From Psychroflexus sediminis (GTDB taxonomy: Bacteria; Bacteroidota; Bacteroidia; Flavobacteriales; Flavobacteriaceae), in the NCBI RefSeq assembly GCF_900099815.1, contig NZ_FNCW01000015.1, positions 1 through 35,947 on the forward strand: 35,947 bases of DNA. The letters are read 5' to 3'. Below are positions 7,936 to 14,740 of the stretch, piece by piece; the stretch's first letter is position 1; each line of letters starts with the position of its first letter. The notes under the pieces were generated by a model. It was not told where the DNA came from, did not search any database, and saw nothing but the letters and a program-made list of their open reading frames with translations. Both the position numbers and the translations under genes were made by a program.

Positions 7936-8916
7936 TTATTTGGAATACCCTCTTAGAATTGCTTCTTCCGAAAAGCCTTCCAGGTTTCCATACCGATGGA
8001 TGCAGACATTGACAGGTAATGCTTTAAGCACACCTTCCAGGCCTTCATAATAATGAATGTCTTTTTTTAATGTTACCGTCTCATCCGGTCTGTTTGCAGG
8101 AGTATGGCTTTCCGGAATGATGAGCAGAACGCATAAATCTGTATAAGTAGCCAGCCAGTCTTTTAAAATAGAATCCACTTTAGTCATTAATTCTGTGGTG
8201 AACGGTGGATCCAAACACCATTGTCCAGGATTTTTTGGTTGATCTAGATTGAAAAAACTACCTGCACTGCCAAAGATTTCATCTGTATCCTTAAAAAGAC
8301 TGTAAAACTGAGCTCCTGGTTTACCGAGTAACCTGGCATTGAATGGAGAAGCAAAGCCTTCATTTCTGATGCCCCAGTCATAAAATAGGTCGTAAACCCG
8401 TTGGGGTGGGCCAATATGTCTGGTTTCAGCATAAATTGAAGCATACCTCAAAGCAGACCTCAACACCGCATTCGCGGCTGTTTCTTCATCCGTTTTTGAC
8501 CTGACAAAATTGAAAGCTTTATCGATGTACTGGTTTCGTTTAAGTTTAAAATCTCCTGCCTCCAATGCATTTGAATTGATTTTTATAATTTCAAGATCAG
8601 TGAAGTTTTCAGAGGTATTGCTGAAGGTGTTTTTGATTAACTTAAGACAAGCCTCTGCTTCTTTGTGGTTCAAACTTACATCGGCGTAACCGAAGCCTGA
8701 GGTTATGGCAGCAGTATCGGCTTTCATAAATAAATCCGCACCAGAAGTCTGCTGACTGAACAGCAGATTCATAAGCGTGTTTTCAAGTCCGGCTTTTACC
8801 TGGGAGCGCTTAGCTTTGGGAGACAGGTAAGCAAAAAATTTATTAAGAACCTTCTGGCTTAAGGCCCAGTGTTGATATTCAGTAATGACTTCTGAGGCTA
8901 CTGTATAGGAATTCAT
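7936..8916 (-). CDS. PCIF1-like N6-adenine methyltransferase
   Basis: A 326-residue protein. The C-terminal half has the layout of the PCIF1 (phosphorylated CTD-interacting factor 1) methyltransferase domain: GFASPFNARL (187-196), an acidic-aromatic stretch FKDTDEIFGS (208-217), then the catalytic tetrapeptide DPPF at 236-239 followed by TTELM, and the strand VLLIIPES (263-270). Human PCIF1 has closely similar FASPLN, NPPFCEELM and FIPEW segments and makes cap-adjacent m6Am. DPPF is a permitted form of the (D/N)PP(Y/F) motif of amino-methyltransferases. The N-terminal 160 residues are helical, with no WW domain. It could methylate adenine in RNA or DNA; nothing here tells which. It lies downstream of prfB and an ArsC-family gene on the same strand, 64 bases after the latter. 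No restriction enzyme gene is nearby. Confidence 0.72.
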   Translation of the reverse strand: MNSYTVASEVITEYQHWALSQKVLNKFFAYLSPKAKRSQVKAGLENTLMNLLFSQQTSGADLFMKADTAAITSGFGYADVSLNHKEAEACLKLIKNTFSNTSENFTDLEIIKINSNALEAGDFKLKRNQYIDKAFNFVRSKTDEETAANAVLRSALRYASIYAETRHIGPPQRVYDLFYDWGIRNEGFASPFNARLLGKPGAQFYSLFKDTDEIFGSAGSFFNLDQPKNPGQWCLDPPFTTELMTKVDSILKDWLATYTDLCVLLIIPESHTPANRPDETVTLKKDIHYYEGLEGVLKALPVNVCIHRYGNLEGFSEEAILRGYSK

Positions 8917-8980
8917 GAATTGGGTTTTATCAGATTTTCGAAAATATAAAGATCTTCAGTGAGAAGACTTTGAATAATCC

Positions 8981-9322
8981 TTAAAAAATTCCTTTAATCT
9001 GTTCCGGAGGTCTTCCAATGGCAGCCTTATAAGCATTCACTACAATTGGCCGTTCTATCAATTTGGGATACTCATGAAGAGCGTCGATAAGCTCTGAATC
9101 ACTCAGGGACCTGCCTTTGAAGTTCTCTTTCCAGATTTTTTCCTGTGTTCTCACAAGTTCTATCGGGGAGATTTTCAGTTTATTGAGGATAGATTTTAGT
9201 TCTTCTTTGGAAGGAACTTCATCCAGGTATTTTATGATTTCAAAATCTTTTCCTGACTCCTCTAGAATAGCTAAGCCTTCCCTGGACTTTTTGCATCGCG
9301 GATTGTGGTATATTTTAATCAT
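8981..9322 (-). CDS. arsC: ArsC/Spx-family thiol reductase (arsenate reductase-like)
   Basis: 113 residues, the normal size for the glutaredoxin-linked ArsC family. The N-terminal thioredoxin-like strand MIKIYHNPRC ends at the catalytic Cys10, followed by KKSREGLAILEE. The later segment KLIERPIVV carries the conserved Arg after a Glu, as in arsenate reductases (TIGR00014/ArsC family). Members reduce arsenate to arsenite using glutathione/glutaredoxin or related thiols. No arsR, arsB or acr3 is nearby, so a general or stress thiol function is equally possible. Its ATG overlaps the prfB stop codon in an ATGA, so it is translationally coupled to prfB. Confidence 0.85.
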   Translation of the reverse strand: MIKIYHNPRCKKSREGLAILEESGKDFEIIKYLDEVPSKEELKSILNKLKISPIELVRTQEKIWKENFKGRSLSDSELIDALHEYPKLIERPIVVNAYKAAIGRPPEQIKGIF

Positions 9323-10426
9323 AAGCTATCGGTTTCTTTTTTCTGTCCGCTACTCATGAGGAAGGTTTTCAAAAAGGAATCGATATGACCATTCATCACA
9401 TCATCTACATTTCCACTTTCATATCCTGTCCTCACATCTTTTACGAGTTTATACGGGTGCATCACATAATTTCGAATTTGCGAGCCCCATTCTATGCTTT
9501 TCTTCTCAGATTCAATTTCGGTTCTGGCCGCCTGTTGTTTTTGAAGTTCAATTTCATAGAGTTGTGATTTTAACATCTTCATGGCTTTTTCTCTGTTTTC
9601 CAGCTGAGATCGAGTTTCAGAATTATGGATTACAATGCCACTGGGATGGTGAGTAAGAATCGCCTTGGTTTCAACTTTATTTACATTTTGACCTCCGGCA
9701 CCGCCAGATCTGGCAAAATCCCAGTTGATGTCCGAAGGATTAATATCGATTTCTATGGTATCATCTACCAACGGATAAACATATACCGAAGCAAAAGAGG
9801 TGTGCCGTTTGGCATTGCTGTCGAAAGGTGAAATTCTCACCAGGCGATGAACACCGTTTTCACCTTTCAGCCAGCCAAAAGCATAATCGCCTTCTATTTC
9901 TAAAGTCACCGTTTTGATTCCTGCAACGTCACCAGACTGGTGGTTGAGCTCTCTTACTTTGAAGCCTTTGCGCTCGGCCCACATCACATACATTCTCATC
10001 AGCATTTCTGCCCAGTCACAGCTTTCAGTACCTCCGGCGCCAGCTGTAATTTGTAATATAGCAGTTAAAGGATCGCTTTCTTCGGAGAGCATGTTCTTGA
10101 ATTCCAGATCTTCGATCAGCTCTAAAGCTTCATCGTGTTTGCTCTGTATTTCTTCTTCTGAAATATCTCCCTCTTCGTAAAATTCAAACAAAACATTCAG
10201 GTCCTCTACTTTTTGTCTGGCTTCATCAAAGCTCCTAATCCATTGCTTTTCATCGTTGATGGCCTGCATCAATTTTTGAGCTTCCTGAGGTCTATCCCAG
10301 AAATCTGGCGCAAATGTTTTTTCTTCTTCGTTGGCAACTTTGATGCGTTTGGCATCTAAGTCAAAGATATTGGTTTAGGGAAGTGATACGCTTATTGATG
10401 GTTTTGATAGACTCGGCATTAATCAT
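9319..10426 (-). CDS. prfB: Peptide chain release factor 2 with programmed +1 frameshift
   Basis: RF2 recognises UGA and UAA stop codons and triggers peptide release. The first frame begins at ATG 10426 and reads MINAESIKTINKRITSLNQYL before an in-frame UGA. Shifting +1 at CTTTGAC continues as LDLDAKRIKVANEEEKTF, matching the usual RF2 region around YLDxDAK. The joined product is 368 residues, normal for RF2. The GGQ peptidyl-release loop is seen in RSGGAGGQNVNKVET and the stop-recognition region follows the family. The 317-residue frame from an internal ATG at 10272 is therefore only the downstream part. The gene is first of a cluster with the ArsC-like gene (4-base overlap) and possibly the PCIF1-like gene. 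A promoter-like element lies just upstream. Confidence 0.96.
10360..10366 (-). promoter_or_regulatory. prfB programmed frameshift site
   Basis: On the minus strand the sequence is TAT CTT TGA C, the classic slippery CUU-UGA-C of prfB, with the UGA at plus positions 10361-10363. RF2 controls its own synthesis: low RF2 lets ribosomes slip +1. The usual Shine-Dalgarno-like AGGGGG just upstream of the site is absent; the preceding codons are CTA AAC CAA. Confidence 0.95.
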
Positions 10427-10440
10427 AACTGAATTTTTGT

Positions 10441-10471
10441 CAAATTTAAAAATTATCCATTGCGTCATCAA
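10441..10471 (-). promoter_or_regulatory. Putative prfB promoter (-33 TTG, -7 TAAATTTG)
   Basis: On the minus strand TTG (10471-10469) is followed after 20 bases by TAAATTTG (10448-10441), a good Bacteroidota promoter. The predicted transcript would start about 9 nt before the ATG, an extremely short leader. Confidence 0.55.
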
Positions 10472-10518
10472 TCTAATTATGTTTATTTTCGAATAAAAAG
10501 TCCTTTGCTGATTTTAAT

Positions 10519-10572
10519 CATCAAAGTTTACACCTGCCCGAGTGCCTCATTCAGGCGGGTGTAACATCAAAG
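10519..10572. repeat. 38-bp palindromic insert flanked by 8-bp direct repeats
   Basis: CATCAAAG occurs at 10519-10526 and 10565-10572. Between them lie 38 bases whose ends, TTTACACCTGCC and GGCGGGTGTAA, are near-perfect inverted repeats. The arrangement resembles a miniature mobile palindrome with target-site duplication. It sits directly upstream of the threonine aldolase start (10591). Confidence 0.55.
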
Positions 10573-10590
10573 CACACTAAACCTACATAC

Positions 10591-11610
10591 ATGAAAATTG
10601 ATTTAAGAAGTGATACCGTGACAAAGCCTACAAAAGACATGCTGGAATACATGATGTCCGCAGAGGTAGGCGATGATGTCTATAAAGAAGATCCGTCTGT
10701 CAATCAGCTCGAGACCTATCTGGCCGATTTATTTGGTATGGATGCCGCCCTTTATTTTCCTACGGGTTCCATGTCCAATCAGGCGGCCATCAAACTACAC
10801 ACGCAACCTGGAGAACAACTCATCTGTGATAAATGGGCGCATGTATATAATTATGAAGGTGGGGGCGTCTCCTTCAACAGTGGAGTCTCCTGTAAACTGG
10901 TGGATGGCGATAAAGGTAAAATCACTGCCGATCTTGTGGAAGAAGCTATCAACCCGCCAGATTTCTACCACAGTCCGTTAACCTCTCTGGTTTGTTTGGA
11001 AAATACCACCAATAAAGGTGGGGGAGCCTGTTATGACCTGGAAACCATTCGATCCATCAGAGCAGTATGTGATAAGCATGGTTTGGGTCTGCACCTGGAT
11101 GGTGCCCGACTTTATAATGCCATTGTGGCCAATAATCACGATCCCAAAGACTTCGGAAAAGAATTCGATACCATATCGCTTTGTTTATCCAAAGGACTGG
11201 GGGCGCCCATGGGAACGGTTTTGATGGGTAATGATGATCTTATGAAACAGGCCATGCGTGTACGTAAAGTGCTGGGGGGTGGCATGAGACAGGTGGGTTA
11301 TATGGCTGCTGGGGCTTATTACGCTTTGCATAATCACGTGGATAGGTTGAAAGTAGATCACGAAAGAGCTACGGATATCGAAGAGGTATTAACCGATCAT
11401 CCCCTGATTGAAGCGGTGGATCACGTGGAGACTAATATTGTTATTTTTTACCTTCAGCCTCATCTCGATGAAATCAAATTCATGCGGGACCTGGAAGAAA
11501 AAGGCATTAGAATCAGCAATATGGGAAATGGTAAAATGCGCCTGGTAACGCATTTAGACTATGACGAAAACCAGCACGAGTACTTCCTGAAAACTTTAAA
11601 GTCCCTTTAG
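10591..11610 (+). CDS. ltaE: Low-specificity L-threonine aldolase
   Basis: 339 residues, the usual size of this fold-type I PLP enzyme. It cleaves L-threonine and L-allo-threonine to glycine and acetaldehyde in the cytoplasm. The N-terminal IDLRSDTVTKPT is the family hallmark. GMDAALYFPTGSMSNQAAI forms the cofactor-binding segment, LGLHLDGARLYNA carries the Asp and Arg contacting PLP, and the PLP-binding lysine is K201 in SLCLSKGLGAPMG. It stands alone, preceded by a palindromic insert and followed by two hairpins. Its product glycine links it functionally to glyA further along, but the two are not adjacent. A close alternative is a beta-eliminating lyase such as phenylserine aldolase; the motif set favours threonine aldolase. 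Confidence 0.94.
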   Translation: MKIDLRSDTVTKPTKDMLEYMMSAEVGDDVYKEDPSVNQLETYLADLFGMDAALYFPTGSMSNQAAIKLHTQPGEQLICDKWAHVYNYEGGGVSFNSGVSCKLVDGDKGKITADLVEEAINPPDFYHSPLTSLVCLENTTNKGGGACYDLETIRSIRAVCDKHGLGLHLDGARLYNAIVANNHDPKDFGKEFDTISLCLSKGLGAPMGTVLMGNDDLMKQAMRVRKVLGGGMRQVGYMAAGAYYALHNHVDRLKVDHERATDIEEVLTDHPLIEAVDHVETNIVIFYLQPHLDEIKFMRDLEEKGIRISNMGNGKMRLVTHLDYDENQHEYFLKTLKSL

Positions 11611-11628
11611 AATTATATTTTGTGGCTT

Positions 11629-11656
11629 ACCCCTCCCCAATGCTTTGGGGAGGGGT
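11629..11656 (+). terminator. GC-rich hairpin after ltaE
   Basis: ACCCCTCCCCAA and TTTGGGGAGGGGT form a 12-bp stem with a short loop. There is no immediate long U tract (GGTCGGGCTTTT follows), so it may be a repeat element acting as a weak terminator. Confidence 0.5.
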
Positions 11657-11701
11657 CGGGCTTTTCGTTGCAATGCTTTAGCCTAAAAGCATAAAACTAA
11701 A

Positions 11702-11737
11702 AAGTCCGGCAAGCTTCTTTGGGCGCTAGCCGGACTT
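11702..11737. terminator. Bidirectional terminator between ltaE and transaldolase
   Basis: AAGTCCGGC and GCCGGACTT form a 9-bp stem, extended by AGC/GCT inside, between two convergent genes. AT tracts lie on both sides (AAAACTAAA and AAGTTTTATAA). Confidence 0.6.
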
Positions 11738-11811
11738 AAGTTTTATAATCTTTTAGTCTTGCAGGATTTTCACTTCAATCCCTAAGCCAAGGCCAAATGA
11801 TGATGAGTACT

Positions 11812-12465
11812 TTAGTTATTCTTGTTGTAATCTGCCAAAAATTTCTCCAAACCACTATCGGTTAAAGGATGTTTCAACAGTCCTTCGATTGAAGATAAAG
11901 GACCTGTCATAACATCGGCACCTATTTTTGCGCAGTCAATAATGTGCATGGTATGTCTTATTGAAGCTGCTAAAATTTGAGTTTCGAACATATAGTTGTC
12001 ATACACCAGTCTGATTTCTTCGATGAGGTTAAGACCATCTGTAGAAATATCATCCAAACGTCCGATAAAAGGGGACACGTAAGTTGCGCCTGCTTTGGCA
12101 GCCAGTAAAGCCTGACCTACAGAAAACACCAACGTACAGTTGGTTCTGATTCCTTTTTCTGAGAAGTATTTAATGGCTTTAATTCCCTCTTTGATCATAG
12201 GAACCTTCACAACGATTTGGTCGTGAAGTTCAGCTAAGGCTTCCCCTTCTTTAACGATGCCTTCAAAATCAGTGGAAATCACTTCGGCACTCACATCGCC
12301 GTCTACAATTTCGCAGATCTTGATGTAGTGATTTTTAATGTTTTCTTCGCCGGTGATGCCTTCTTTAGCCATCAACGAAGGATTGGTGGTTACCCCATCT
12401 AGAATTCCAAGGTCCTGGGCTTCTTTGATCTGGTCGATATTTGCTGTGTCGATAAAAAATTTCAT
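11812..12465 (-). CDS. Transaldolase / fructose-6-phosphate aldolase family (short form)
   Basis: 217 residues, the length of the small TalC/FSA-type transaldolases. These TIM-barrel enzymes use a Schiff-base lysine. Here it is K87 in [10 protein letters not shown]. Other family marks are [13 protein letters not shown] at the start, [13 protein letters not shown] (24-36), [20 protein letters not shown] and [13 protein letters not shown]. The role is transfer of dihydroxyacetone units in the non-oxidative pentose phosphate pathway, or direct fructose-6-phosphate cleavage; sequence by eye cannot separate them. It lies 23 bases downstream of an SDR gene on the same strand but also has its own -7-like element. 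Confidence 0.93.
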   Translation of the reverse strand: MKFFIDTANIDQIKEAQDLGILDGVTTNPSLMAKEGITGEENIKNHYIKICEIVDGDVSAEVISTDFEGIVKEGEALAELHDQIVVKVPMIKEGIKAIKYFSEKGIRTNCTLVFSVGQALLAAKAGATYVSPFIGRLDDISTDGLNLIEEIRLVYDNYMFETQILAASIRHTMHIIDCAKIGADVMTGPLSSIEGLLKHPLTDSGLEKFLADYNKNN

Positions 12466-12483
12466 AAGTATATGTTTTGATTA

Positions 12484-12491
12484 CAAATTTA
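12484..12491 (-). promoter_or_regulatory. Putative -7 element of the transaldolase gene
   Basis: The minus-strand TAAATTTG overlaps the end of the SDR gene and lies about 19 bases before the transaldolase ATG. No matching -33 was found. Confidence 0.4.
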
Positions 12492-13292
12492 CAGTTTATA
12501 GTGTTTAAGCAGCAGTTTTTCAAAAACTTTATCAGGGAGAATGTGTTTCAGGAAAACGGATATCTTCTGAGTAAAATCTCCAACCTTATAATGAATTTTA
12601 GGACTGGACTTTTGCATGATGGCATGTACGCTTTTGGCCATCAGGTTTGGATCCTTACCCTGATCGACATGTTCGTCCATCAGTTTCAAACTTCTTTCAT
12701 AAACGGCCTTGTAGGGAGAGTTTTCCTGAACTGGGGCATGAAATCTTCCTGCAGCGATGTTGGTGGCAAAATCCCCTGGGGCCACATTGGTCATTTTGAT
12801 ACCAAAGGCTTTCAATTCCATGCGGTAGGCTTCCGTGGTTAATTCCAAAGCACCTTTGGTGGCAGAATAAAAGCCGCGAAACGGCAAGCCCATATGGCCT
12901 GCAATAGAAGTGATATTGATGATAAAGCCGGATTGTCTGGCCCTCATGTGAGGCAAAACAGTATTGATGACTTTAAGCGGTCCAAAATAATTGGTTTCGA
13001 AAATTTTTCTCTGTTCCCCGTCGGGGATTTCCTCAAGAGGTCCCGTGATTCCAACGCCTGCATTATTGATGAGAAAATCGATTTGGCCCTCTTTTGCAAT
13101 GAGGGTTTCAATAGCCGTTTTTATGCTTTCCTCCTGAGTCACATCGAGTTGAAGAAAATGAATTCCATGGAGCTCCTTGTGTTTTGGAGTTCTGCTAGTA
13201 CCATAAACTTTGTAATTGAATTTGGCGAGATATTCACCGATTGATTTTCCAATTCCTGATGAAGCTCCGGTAATCAAAACGACGTTTTGCAT
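12489..13292 (-). CDS. Classical SDR-family NAD(P)-dependent oxidoreductase
   Basis: 267 residues with a complete short-chain dehydrogenase pattern: the cofactor loop GASSGIG at 9-15, acidic LDVT at 49-52, NNAGVG at 77-82, catalytic Ser129 in NITSIAG and YSATK with Tyr142 and Lys146. The region after strand beta-2 (GTSRTPKH) has Arg in place of an acidic residue, which suggests NADP preference. The substrate is unknown; relatives act on steroids, acyl chains and various ketones. Its start is 77 bases from the mature SRP RNA, which is transcribed in the same direction, so it may be read from the SRP promoter or an unseen promoter. Transaldolase follows 23 bases downstream. Confidence 0.9.
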   Translation of the reverse strand: MQNVVLITGASSGIGKSIGEYLAKFNYKVYGTSRTPKHKELHGIHFLQLDVTQEESIKTAIETLIAKEGQIDFLINNAGVGITGPLEEIPDGEQRKIFETNYFGPLKVINTVLPHMRARQSGFIINITSIAGHMGLPFRGFYSATKGALELTTEAYRMELKAFGIKMTNVAPGDFATNIAAGRFHAPVQENSPYKAVYERSLKLMDEHVDQGKDPNLMAKSVHAIMQKSSPKIHYKVGDFTQKISVFLKHILPDKVFEKLLLKHYKL

Positions 13293-13369
13293 TGAGGGTT
13301 GAATTTTGGCAAATATCCAACTTATAGGCTTAAGAAAAAAATGATGGAAAGGGCTGGGGAAATAAAAAA

Positions 13370-13466
13370 GGGCAAGCGACCTACATCACACCGCTACGAC
13401 CGTCTACCCTTGCTACGTTCCCGTCCTGGGGGAATTCGACAGGAGCTGGTTGTGTAGGACTTGCCC
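13370..13466 (-). ncRNA. ffs: Signal recognition particle RNA (small bacterial type)
   Basis: The minus strand gives a 97-nt RNA closed by GGGCAAG/CTTGCCC, with further pairing CCTACA/TGTAGG and CTGTC/GACGG up one long hairpin. Its tip is CAGG-ACG-GGAA-CGT-AGCA, the universally conserved SRP domain IV: a GGAA tetraloop on a three-pair stem, with the symmetric loop (CAGG/AGCA) that binds Ffh. It lacks an Alu domain, as in 4.5S RNA. It works with Ffh and FtsY in co-translational membrane targeting. A textbook promoter lies six bases before the 5' end. Confidence 0.93.
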
Positions 13467-13471
13467 GACTG

Positions 13472-13501
13472 CAAATATACAATCTTATTTAAAGTCAACA
13501 A
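13472..13501 (-). promoter_or_regulatory. SRP RNA promoter (TTG-N19-TATATTTG)
   Basis: The minus strand shows TTG (13501-13499), 19 bases, then TATATTTG (13479-13472), matching the Bacteroidota -33/-7 consensus. The -7 element ends six bases before the inferred RNA 5' end, the expected distance. This is the best promoter in the window. Confidence 0.75.
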
Positions 13502-13554
13502 GTTGTTTTCTGGTCAAATTCCCTATTTTTACTTTGTATTTCAAAACTAAACCT

Positions 13555-14601
13555 ATGCGAATTTTTAAGTCCTTGGCAATCATATTTTTAACGCTTGTTT
13601 TGTTTTCCTGTGATGAAGATTTATCTAAAGATTTTAAAATTGTATTCAAAAATGATTCTAAAACGGTAAAGACTACCGAAGTGCTTAGGGGTTCGATCAA
13701 AGCCTTGAAAGATCATGTGGTAAATTCAGTAGAAATTAAATTTCAAAATAAAACTATTGAGGATGTTCAACTTTCAGAAGACTTTTCAATAGGCTTGTCT
13801 CAATTGAAGCTGGGTGATCATGAATTCCAGGTTATTCTGGATATCCAGGGTGAAAAAGTAAAACTTTCGGAAACGATTAAAATTCTGAATACTGAACGTC
13901 CTAAATTATATACTTACGAAATTATAAATACCTATCCGCATGACATGCAGGCTTACACGCAAGGCCTGGAGTTTCATGGAGATACTTTATACGAAAGCAC
14001 AGGGCAACGCGGGGAATCAAGTCTTAGAAAAGTCGATTATACAACAGGAGAGGTGCTCAAAAAAGTAGAATTGGATCCCTTTTATTTTGGAGAAGGTTTG
14101 ACGATACTGCATGGGAAAATCTATCAGCTAACCTGGCAGTCTCAGGAGGGTTTGATTTATGATTTAGAGTCGATGAACTTACTTTCTAAGTTTGCTTATC
14201 ATGAAAGTAAAGAAGGCTGGGGGCTATGTAATGATGGTAGGCAATTGTATAAAAGTGATGGAACAGATAAGATCTGGATACTAAATGCAGAAAGCCTTGA
14301 GGAAGAGTCTTACATACAGCCTACAACCAACAAGGCGGTCTTAAATCAGATGAACGAATTAGAATGGGTAGAGGGAAAAATCTATGCCAATACCTATCAA
14401 AAAGATGGTGTTGTGATCATCAATCCGCAAAATGGGGCAGTAGAAGGTGTGGTAGATTTTAGAGGGCTTCGCGATAAAGTAAAACAGCATTCGACTCTTG
14501 ATGTTTTGAATGGAATTGCATACCACAAAGATTCTCAGCGTCTTTTTGTGACTGGTAAAAACTGGAATAAACTCTTTGAAGTTAAACTTATAGAAAAATA
14601 A
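13555..14601 (+). CDS. Glutaminyl-peptide cyclotransferase (glutamine cyclotransferase family) lipoprotein
   Basis: 348 residues from the ATG at 13555. The open frame runs further upstream into the SRP RNA promoter region, so the longer start is rejected. Residues 1-18 are a lipoprotein signal (FLTLVLFSC), lipidated Cys19, followed by acidic DED, a pattern associated with surface export in Bacteroidota. Residues 20 to about 110 are a beta-sandwich-like region. The remainder matches the bacterial/plant glutamine cyclotransferase beta-propeller family: TYPHDMQAYTQGLEF, STGQRGESSLRKV, FGEGLTILHGKIYQLTW and LNGIAYHKDSQRLFVTGKNW. The family converts N-terminal glutamine to pyroglutamate. Whether this lipoprotein works on secreted proteins is inferred. 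It is followed by a short hairpin and another lipoprotein gene. Confidence 0.88.
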   Translation: MRIFKSLAIIFLTLVLFSCDEDLSKDFKIVFKNDSKTVKTTEVLRGSIKALKDHVVNSVEIKFQNKTIEDVQLSEDFSIGLSQLKLGDHEFQVILDIQGEKVKLSETIKILNTERPKLYTYEIINTYPHDMQAYTQGLEFHGDTLYESTGQRGESSLRKVDYTTGEVLKKVELDPFYFGEGLTILHGKIYQLTWQSQEGLIYDLESMNLLSKFAYHESKEGWGLCNDGRQLYKSDGTDKIWILNAESLEEESYIQPTTNKAVLNQMNELEWVEGKIYANTYQKDGVVIINPQNGAVEGVVDFRGLRDKVKQHSTLDVLNGIAYHKDSQRLFVTGKNWNKLFEVKLIEK

Positions 14602-14629
14602 AACGGCTCTCCAAGCGTTTTATTTTTTA
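14598..14629 (+). terminator. Terminator after the cyclotransferase gene
   Basis: ATAAAACG and CGTTTTAT form an 8-bp stem with a ten-base loop, followed by a T-rich run. It overlaps the stop codon. AT-rich and therefore weak. Confidence 0.5.
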
Positions 14630-14740
14630 TACTATTTACGAAACCGATTCGATAAAAAAAATCCTTAAACACAGGATGTAATGCTTGTTTTAATCATCAA
14701 AACTTGCATATGACCATTAAAAAACAATAAACATAAACCC

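Noticed and set aside
10361-10363. In-frame UGA near the start of prfB, as if the gene were broken
   Set aside because: It lies in the canonical CTTTGAC programmed frameshift site, and the +1 frame restores a full RF2.
7936-10426. Defence island around the adenine methyltransferase
   Set aside because: Its neighbours are prfB and an ArsC-family gene; there is no nuclease, helicase or toxin nearby.
13450-13554. Upstream extension of the cyclotransferase frame
   Set aside because: It would cover the SRP RNA 5' end and its promoter and would bury the lipoprotein signal at MRIFKSL.
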